From NCBI GenBank assembly GCA_940337035.1, contig CALNHX010003571.1, forward strand, positions 1 through 64,000: a stretch of DNA of 64,000 bases. Reading direction: 5' to 3'. Each line of letters begins with the position of its first letter. Within the stretch, counting starts at the first letter, position 1. Under the pieces are notes generated by a model, which did not search any database, had not been told where the DNA came from, and worked only from the letters and a program-made list of their open reading frames with translations. Shown in pieces: positions 57,658-64,000 of this stretch. Position numbers and translations under genes: made by a program. This DNA comes from Agriotes lineatus. Taxonomy: Eukaryota > Arthropoda > Insecta > Coleoptera > Elateridae.

Positions 57658-57930
57658 TTAAAGAGGTGCTAATATTTTAATTTTTATTAAAATTACAAAC
57701 CCTACTATTAAATGTGGAACATAGCATTCAGTAAATGGCCGCATCGGATTCTGTGACAAGTTTTGAAGAAGTTCTGCATCATCGCATAATTGGGGTTGGA
57801 ATTGTTTGTGGATTATTGGCGTAGACTTTGTCCTTCGCATAGCTCCAAAGGAAAAGTTAATAGTTGTCAGATCGGACGACCTAGCCGGCCAATAATTATT
57901 GATGCCCCTGTTTCGCGAAATGTTCACCAT
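57658..57930 (-). pseudogene. DDE transposase C-terminal fragment (Tc1/mariner superfamily type)
   Basis: A 90-codon minus-strand frame reads SRNRGINNYWPARSSDLTTI then NFSFGAMRRTKSTPI, a degraded form of the NRWIGRxGPxxWPxRSPDLTPLDFFLWG motif around the last catalytic Asp of insect DDE transposases. The Asp position reads Asn (TINF for PLDF), so catalysis is lost. The C-terminal part (LLQNLSQNP, GFVILIKIKI) is unrecognisable. No inverted repeats were identified. Confidence 0.7.
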
Positions 57931-58499
57931 ATTCGTTGCGATTTTTTAAAAATTGCCGTCAAATTTTAAATTAAACCTCTTATTAGAATGTCTGAACATT
58001 CGTGTATTGAAAAGGTATTTGCAATGTTGGCCAAATTTCAGGCACTTGAAATGTGCATGCTGTTTTTTTTAATTGTAAATTTTATATTCAAACCAGCAAT
58101 TGTGGGTATTATTTTTTTTTTGGCTGAATTAATGAATATAGAATACACCGTTGAAAAGTTCAACATGACAATTAGTTAAATCCTTTCAATATTCCAAGAA
58201 TGAAACGAGTACCAAACATATATTTTCAGAATTTTTTTTTTCAAGAAAAACAAATTTTTACATCAAGTTTACTGGAAGTTTAAAACTAATATTTTTGGTT
58301 AACAGACTCCCCATAATAAAAATAACAATCAGAATAAGATTTTGTGTTCATCGTAACTACTAAACGCTGTAGTTTTTTGCTATCCTCATTAATCGATAAG
58401 TACAACAAGAATTCTATTGTATTGTCTGAAATAAGCAAGCACTATTATTTTTATGAGGCCCCCTCAACAATTTTTAGTATTTCATCTTTGTAAACACGA
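57931..58499. other. AT-rich spacer
   Basis: A 63-codon plus frame (57988-58179) is hydrophobic and AT-driven, with no motif. Nothing else. Confidence 0.35.
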
Positions 58500-58509
58500 G
58501 CAATTCTTC

Positions 58510-58990
58510 AGACGCTGAAGGACCTCTCTAATCCGTATAAGTACGCCACTGGCCTTCAGCTGCCCACGCCGCGCCGATCTCGGCCTGAAAGTTCTCAGCA
58601 TTCTCACCAAATTTCGTGTGGGAGATTTTCACCTTTTTACGAGATAACTTCCCATTGTTCCACCATTGAACCCGAAAATTCTATCATCAGAATTTCCAAT
58701 GCGGCAGATGGTAGCCTCTCCCAGGGCCTGCTGCTTGTGGGGCGAGTAAACCCCCGGTGCGGAGGGCTTCCCGAAGATCGGCCATTAATTCACGTGCTCC
58801 GCGATGGTGTTGCACAAGGTGTGTAGGGATAAAAGCATGATAACCTTGAACAGTTTCTCAGGCAGAGTGAGCGGCCTTCGTCGACGGTTGCCTGACCACT
58901 CACCAAGAGCCAACTTCTTGGCGAGGAATGACTCAATCGTGGACGTGGATAGTTGCACGAGTGGCAATAATAGTCTTCAGAAAAAGCGTC
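58510..58990 (-). pseudogene. Decayed unidentified coding sequence, GC-richer than surroundings
   Basis: Minus-strand segments look protein-like: LVQLSTSTIESFLAKKLALG and RRRRPLTLPEKLFKVIMLL to a stop after EHVN, then WPIFGKPSAPGVYSPHKQQ, SDDRIFGFNGGTMGSYLVK and, after a one-base shift, ISHTKFGENAENFQAEIGAA ending WRTYTD and a TAG. About 150 codons carry only one stop and one shift. The base composition differs sharply from the flanks. It could be a retrocopy, a captured gene or a transposon gene. Family not recognised. Confidence 0.45.
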
Positions 58991-58999
58991 CGGCGAAAT

Positions 59000-59768
59000 A
59001 AATAATAATTAGCGGCGCAGCGCTAAGACGCCTGGCCCAGGAAAGTACCAGTCAAAAATTAGAAAGTCTGAAATAGCTAGATTTAAATATCCCACCGCGG
59101 CTGCAGGCTGCTGTGTTGTTTAGATATTTCGAATTTCGAAGCTACTGCCGATCACAGAGTAGCGAGCGCTCAGAGGAGTTTGCGTTAGAACGAACCCCAA
59201 AATTGCTTCCACTTTCGTTTTTCGCGGGACGCAGTCGCTCTCTAGTTGTTTTGATTATAAATCGATTTTTAGAGAATGTTGGTGCAATCGAAGCATAAAT
59301 GTACAGTTCCATACTGTGACAGTTTGCTATAAATTGATTTTATTTGTAATCAATCGGGTTGTTTCAAAGCGAAAATTTGTTTTATAGAAATCTGCAATGC
59401 ATAGTATAGTCTTATTATCTAGTTTGCATTGAAAATTAATAGTCATGTTTATGATTATTCCATACAATTTATTATAATTATTAGAAAAATATTGAGAATA
59501 AAGTTAGTGGTAGGTACATTATGTATTCTGTCTGTTGATACAAATGTATATTTTTATAACTTTCAATTTGTATAAATGCGATGAAGAACATACAGAATCA
59601 ACTTATATGTTAAAACAACTCTCAAGTGGATTCTAAGTAGATTTTTTAATTGGTTGTTTTGTTGTACACCGTGCGCATAGCCTTCAGTTAAGATTTTCTC
59701 TAGAATTAGCATCTACATGCTTATGAGGTGGTATCACAAATATTACAACTGAGGAGACCGTGACGCTT
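59000..59768. other. Spacer
   Basis: GC-rich tail of the preceding block to about 59240, then AT-rich. A 61-codon plus frame (59113-59298) has no motif. Confidence 0.3.
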
Positions 59769-60263
59769 AAACCGGTTGCAGTAGCTCGATGCACCGCTAG
59801 GTGGTAGTACTAGCAAGTGCTGTGAGTCGGTGTACCAAGTTGCGTGGAGCAACGCGAACGTGTGAAGTAATGACGTTTATTTGTTTGTCGCCGTGAACCG
59901 TCGTCTGGCGAATATTGGAATATAAAATAGCAGTGAGTTTATATCAAATTTAAAACAAATCTCGAAAAAATGCAACAAAAAGCCTGGCGGCAAACATTGA
60001 GTAAGTGGTTGTGAGTTTGAATTCTTAGAACCGACCTTATGTCACTGGCCAAGAGATTGCTCACCTAACACTAGTTGAATCTTTCTGCACTTTTTCCGAT
60101 ATTCGCACAAAATATGCAAAGTCGTTGTTTTTTATGTTGAAAATCACCAGAGGACGGGTGCACGGCGGCACACAAACAAAAATCACTACTTTACTTGACA
60201 CACTGGCGCACAACAAATACTACTAGTGCCACCTAGCAGTTCATCGAGTTACTACGACCGCTT
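59769..60263. mobile_element. Diverged inverted-repeat element
   Basis: The left arm AACCGGTTGCAGTAGCTCGAT, CGCTAGGTGGTAGTACTAG, TTTGTTTGTCGCCGTGAACC pairs with the inverted right arm (GGTGCACGGCGGCACACAAA, CTAGTGCCACCTAGCAG, ATCGAGTTACTACGACCG). Arms are about 125-155 bp and diverged. An ATG and a GTAAGT donor-like site lie inside the centre (59970-60006), but the palindromic context argues for a mobile element rather than an exon. Confidence 0.6.
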
Positions 60264-60686
60264 AGTCGTCGCCGCCCCAGTCCAGAATATTTTGCATACC
60301 ACCACGTATCTGCATCATTGGATTTGAAGTACGAAGGTTGTTCATAAATCATTGTTTCATGTATAATTGTTTTTGTCTGTGCGTATAACTAACACCAATA
60401 AATGGGAGTTGGGTAGGTTATAAAAAGAATAATTTTATTAGCATATCTTGTAATAAGTAAAATAATGAGTATTCCCTACCAAACAATATCGTTTTAAATC
60501 GATTTATTATGTGACATTTATAAACTTGAATATTTCTTGGTTTGTCATTGGAGTTTTAAATAGGGTACTGGATTGTACCCGGTAATCAGCGTTATTTAGG
60601 GAGTTTGGCCGGGTAGCGGGCTTAGCGGGTACTCGGTTTAGCCGGGTACTGGCAACAACCCAACCGGGTCACAAATAAAAAAATAA

Positions 60687-60827
60687 CTAATTAAAAAATT
60701 TGTTCGCCGCTTTACCAGTTCTACCGCGACTTATGTAACTGTTGAAAATCACACAAACTGCCTTTTTATTGATATTTTCAGTAATTTTAAAATAATCCCA
60801 CACTTTACATTTCTCCTTAGAACTCAT
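60687..60827 (-). pseudogene. Truncated BED zinc finger, hAT transposase N-terminus
   Basis: 46 codons from ATG (60827) to TAG (60687): MSSKEKCKVWDYFKITEN then KKAVCVIFNSYISRGRTGK. The VWDYF aromatic signature and the CxxC-position Cys25 identify a BED finger, the DNA-binding domain at the start of many hAT transposases. The second Cys of the pair is replaced by Phe28 and the His half is missing through a premature stop, so zinc binding is lost. Confidence 0.75.
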
Positions 60828-61051
60828 TATTTGAGAAATTACTAATTACAAACTGACGTGAACAAATTAGCTCTCCTGGGAATTCCCTAACATATAGCGC
60901 GCACGCGCATCTGGCGTCATGACATTCTGCAATAGGCAATTTTTCACGAACTTACCGAAGTGAGATATACATACTACCCGACCGGGGTACCCGGTAGTAA
61001 TTGCAATAAACCGGGTACCCGTTACGCGGCATTTCAAAAAGTGTCCACGTA

Positions 61052-61273
61052 CAGTCGCGGAATTAAAAATCCGGACACTTAAAATGATTCAGTGTATATC
61101 TTACTTTACTTTACTTATCACGTTACGTGGTGAAATTAGTGAAAATCAAAATAATTACTCGTATATGACAGCATACCTCTTTTAAGAGTCGAACAAAAAA
61201 TGCAAGTAATTACATTACCCAAAAATTGCAAAAATGATCTGTAGGAGTCACCGGATTTTTAATTCCGCGACTG
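61052..61273. mobile_element. Tc1-type MITE nested in a hAT element
   Basis: CAGTCGCGGAATTAAAAA and TTTTTAATTCCGCGACTG are inverted ends (about 23 bp in all), flanked by TA on both sides (61050-61051, 61274-61275). The AT-rich interior is non-coding. Confidence 0.9.
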
Positions 61274-61460
61274 TACATCCCTAGTTTTAAAGGTATGCTG
61301 AATATCTGTTTTTTCATTCTTTTTATGAATAGATACAGGTTGCCCATTTTATGGCGTAACAACTAGGTAGGCAACACATTTGACAAGCTCGTGTTTTTTC
61401 ACAGTTAACTTTTAATTTTAAAACTATTCTAAATTTGGAAAATAGGCGATTTCACTCCGG

Positions 61461-62560
61461 TACTGCTGTTTGGTTGATATAATGTATTGTATTTCAATTA
61501 ATTCACTGTAGATAAAATAAGGAAATCGTTTAAAATTTCAACATTGTTGTCGGCTAGTGGATTTACGATTAGTAATTATTGGATGACAATTTTCAATTCA
61601 ATAATTGAAATAGCACAAATAAAGCAACAATAAATACTTATTAAATAAGTAATTAATGTTTGGAAATATCTAACACAGTGAGAAAACTTTCTATAAGCGA
61701 CGTCCATAGGAATCTGAAACTCTCCGTTGTAGAGTGTTGTTCGTTATTCATCTGTTGTGTACAGATATCCACTATTAAGAGAGGTTTTTACCTGGAAAAA
61801 TTGTTTTACTCCAGATAAAAAAAATATCGGCGTAAAAGTGCCAGAAAGTTCAAAACTACGTTCTATTATTTTAAGTAGTTCTACCTTAACAGAGTTATTT
61901 TTCTCTTATTTTGCTCTTTTTGTTTACGTTTTTTAGAGATTTTATTTAAAGTAGAGAAAATAAGACCCCATGTGTCACCATTTTTCAGGGAAATTTTACA
62001 CCATTTAAAGCCAGAATATATGTATGTGTATAAACGATTGATTTTTTTCTTCTCTGGTTGTTATAATGTACTGTGTTTCGATTAACTAGTTCGCTGTAGA
62101 ATAAGCAACACCTTTCAATTTTCAACGTTGTTGCTAGCGAATTTACCATTGAATTCTTGTATGATAATTAGTCTTAACAATGTTATTTATGAAACAGAAG
62201 TTGTAAAATAATTAATTAATGTTTAGGAATACTAATAGAATTTTAATTTTTTTCGAAAATCTTAGTTTATTTCTAGCTTTTCCTGAAAAAAATGTTTTAC
62301 TCCAGGCAAAAACAGTTTTTTTTATCAAAGAAAGATTGTCAAACTACGTGTCATTGGTTATTTCCAGTAATTCTGCATTAACTGAGATATTTTTCTTATC
62401 AATTATTAGCTTTAAAATTCCTGCAGGTACTTTTTTAAATTGAAGGATAAACTATTAAAGCTCTGATTTCTGTATTGTATCTTTATAAAACCGCATTTTT
62501 CTTTCTCCCATTGAAGGTTTAAAGAGAAATTTGCCGAAATTCACCAAGATTAGTCCTTGC
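61461..62560 (+). repeat. Diverged tandem duplication, about 0.55 kb per unit
   Basis: The first unit (about 61461-62040) and second unit (about 62045-62560) share, in order, GGTTGATATAATGTA-type, TTAATTCACTGTAGA-type, TTCAACATTGTTG-type, TAATTAATGTTTGGAAATA, TTGTTTTACTCCAGATAAA and AACAGAGTTATTTTTCT blocks. The first unit holds an extra worn pogo-like stretch near 61690-61790 (GTTGTAGAG, TATTAAGAGAGG). Confidence 0.65.
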
Positions 62561-63750
62561 TCTAAATGCATTTTGTGTGTAAAAAAGAGAGTTACAATCA
62601 GATTTCTTTAACCACCAGCAGCACATCCACGTGATCATCAGCTGGTTACATTTTTTATCTGTAATTTTTCTCTAAGTATGGTTGATTCAGCCTGAAACTT
62701 TAATGATAGTTGCCAGTTAATATCTGAAAACACAAGGCATGCTATCAGTTATGATTAGATATTGAATTTTTTCCTTTTTCGACACAAAAAGCATACATTG
62801 GTAGTGCATCTATTGCTCTATTACAATTAAACGGAAATGCATTACTCTTACAATTTGGAAAAATCTTATTTTTTTCCTTTTTTTATTTAGACGAGTTATA
62901 ATTAATCAATCATGTTTCAAAGCAAAACAAATGACTTTTGTAAATAAATACCATAAAAACAACAAATTCTGCTGTTTCTGGAAGGCAAACCGTATCATTA
63001 ATAAATTAAGTTTCTGTAATTTTGACCTAATATAATGACAATATGAAGCTTCGTATTGACACTAATGCTGATGTGAAAATTTAGAACAACTTGATAAATT
63101 TGAGTAAATTTATTTACTATAAAAATTAATATGACTCAAAGTTACAGTAAATCTTGTATGCAACACAAAATTAGTATTTTTCACACACGTCTAGTGTGAA
63201 CAACACTTTCATTTTGCAACTTGATGCATAAATAGCTAATTTTGACTAGGATTCTAAAATTGCTGTTACAACAAACACACTAGTAAATAACATTAACAAA
63301 CACACTAATCTTAGATTTCGTGTGTTGTGCAAGCTCACCATTTTTCAACCCTCTTAACTAAAATTAAAATTTATTATCTGACATTTTAGTCTTCTTTATC
63401 TGAATTTTAATTTAAAGGAATCTTATACAATTTTCAATCAATCGGTTACGTTTTTAACAGTAAAATAAGAACGAAATGCTGCCACGTCGTTGTTTCCAGT
63501 AGTTTTAAAGGTGTCATTACCAAACTGTGAAAAGGCAAATTTTTCCTTACAAGTTGAAAAATTAACTTTTGAAGTGACATTTTTATTATTAATTTGAAAA
63601 GAAAGTTGATGAATTAATTTAAGGTAAATTTAAATTTTTCCAAACATTTCAAATTGAGTGCAGTGTCACTATTTTAATATAAATTGTAGAAAATAGTTGT
63701 CCAGTCTTTATTGTGTTCCATGATGTCTACCATTCAAAAGTTGCTGACAG
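62561..63750. other. AT-rich sequence preceding the exon, likely intron
   Basis: No repeats with partners, no frames of note. It directly precedes a splice acceptor, so the simplest reading is intron 3' part. Confidence 0.45.
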
Positions 63751-63766
63751 TTTTCTTTCTTTACAG
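63751..63766 (+). promoter_or_regulatory. 3' splice acceptor
   Basis: TTTTCTTTCTTTACAG is a strong polypyrimidine tract plus CAG. An alternative, weaker AG lies at 63749-63750. Confidence 0.75.
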
Positions 63767-63775
63767 AACTGTGCC

Positions 63776-64000
63776 ATGATGGGTCTGCAGGGTACCACAG
63801 GGAAACGTAAGTTAGAAGCAGCGGTAGCTCCAGGTGAACTGTCTCCAGCCAAAAACGGCCGTTGGGAGGCCCAAGACTGCATAGCGCGGCTCCAGGCCGT
63901 GGCGGTGCCGAGCGACACGTGGCGGTCGCCAACCCCATCCTTGACGGCCACGCTCCTCACGGATGACTTCGAAGACGACGACGACTTCGAGGACGAGCTG
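63776..64000 (+). CDS. 5' part of an unidentified acidic protein, first visible coding exon
   Basis: After the acceptor, AACTGTGCC leads into ATG ATG (63776, 63779), and the frame is open for 75 codons to the window end. It begins MMGLQGTTGKRKLEAAVAPG; KRK at residues 10-12 is a possible nuclear-localisation patch; a Trp-Glu follows at 30-31; residues 63-75 are an almost unbroken Asp/Glu/Phe run (DDFEDDDDFEDEL). GC-rich third positions contrast with the AT-rich flank, which supports real coding. The frame is also open upstream to the acceptor (Asn-Cys-Ala), so an earlier start in a preceding exon cannot be excluded. The composition suggests an intrinsically disordered nuclear regulator, but I do not recognise the gene. 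Confidence 0.8.
   Translation, partial: MMGLQGTTGKRKLEAAVAPGELSPAKNGRWEAQDCIARLQAVAVPSDTWRSPTPSLTATLLTDDFEDDDDFEDEL

Larger units (their letters stand above)
60561..61283. mobile_element. hAT derivative with BED-finger remnant and nested MITE
   Basis: GTTTTAAA is duplicated exactly at 60553-60560 and 61284-61291. The element starts TAGGGTACTGG and ends GTACATCCCTA. CCGGGTA blocks cluster at both ends (60590-60670 and 60975-61025), likely subterminal binding repeats. A minus-strand BED-type zinc finger start survives inside, and a Tc1-type MITE (61052-61273) has inserted close to the right end. The transposase body is gone. Confidence 0.85.

Noticed and set aside
59970..60006. Possible first exon: ATG at 59970 with a GTAAGT donor at 60001
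   Set aside because: It lies within a diverged inverted-repeat element, and joining to the acceptor at 63767 gives a short frame ending before the main frame continues. Could at most be a short upstream frame.
63708..63960. Two minus-strand frames of 76-77 codons opposite the right-hand exon
   Set aside because: They are the complement of the well-supported plus-strand exon with its splice acceptor.

Overview
This is eukaryotic, very probably insect (possibly beetle) DNA. It is strongly AT-rich, gene-poor and packed with short inverted-repeat transposons, decayed LINE pieces, mariner, hAT, PIF/Harbinger and pogo-type remnants, a non-autonomous Helitron and a 5S-rRNA-derived SINE. No bacterial operon, ribosome-binding pattern, phage or CRISPR array is visible. 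The species call rests only on general repeat style and is inference.

The only convincing host coding sequence is at the extreme right. A 3' splice site (63751-63766) opens an exon with ATG at 63776 that stays open to the window end (75 codons, GC-rich, acidic). I do not recognise the protein. The rest is best read as the upstream intergenic or 5'-intron territory of that gene, though the sequence does not prove this.

Layout. 0-9 kb: an unidentified minus-strand open frame at the left edge, hairpin elements, a three-unit ~215-bp repeat, a 773-bp TIR element and short elements of two related families (A and B). 10-13 kb: LINE tail, 5S-derived SINE, tandem duplication. 13.5-17.7 kb: a dense nest of foldback elements plus a mariner fossil. 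20.6-21.8, 23.3-23.9, 27.3-28.7, 32.6-33.3, 37-38, 40.7-41.4 and 47.5-48.4 kb: GC/CpG-rich islands without recognisable coding; five of them carry CACGTG E-boxes and one an RFX X-box beside a CCAAT box. 29-31 and 35-39.8 kb: hAT, pogo and Harbinger type elements. 41.7-47.5 kb: a 5.8-kb terminal-inverted-repeat element with GTCGCC-rich subterminal arrays, filled by an antisense LINE and other insertions. 48.7-50.9 kb: a LINE split by a 1.6-kb hAT with an 8-bp target duplication. 51.0-51.4 kb: a Helitron-like element carrying a tRNA-Gly-like sequence. 51.6-59 kb: two decayed unidentified coding stretches and a DDE transposase relic. 59.8-62.6 kb: a foldback, a hAT derivative with a BED-finger remnant and a nested Tc1-type MITE, then a tandem duplication.

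The most unusual pattern is a recurrent hairpin (eight copies, 0.6-39 kb) whose core is conserved but which sits at the centre of four different outer inverted repeats. Genes do not cooperate here in any visible way; what can be reconstructed is a layered transposon history and a set of candidate regulatory islands.
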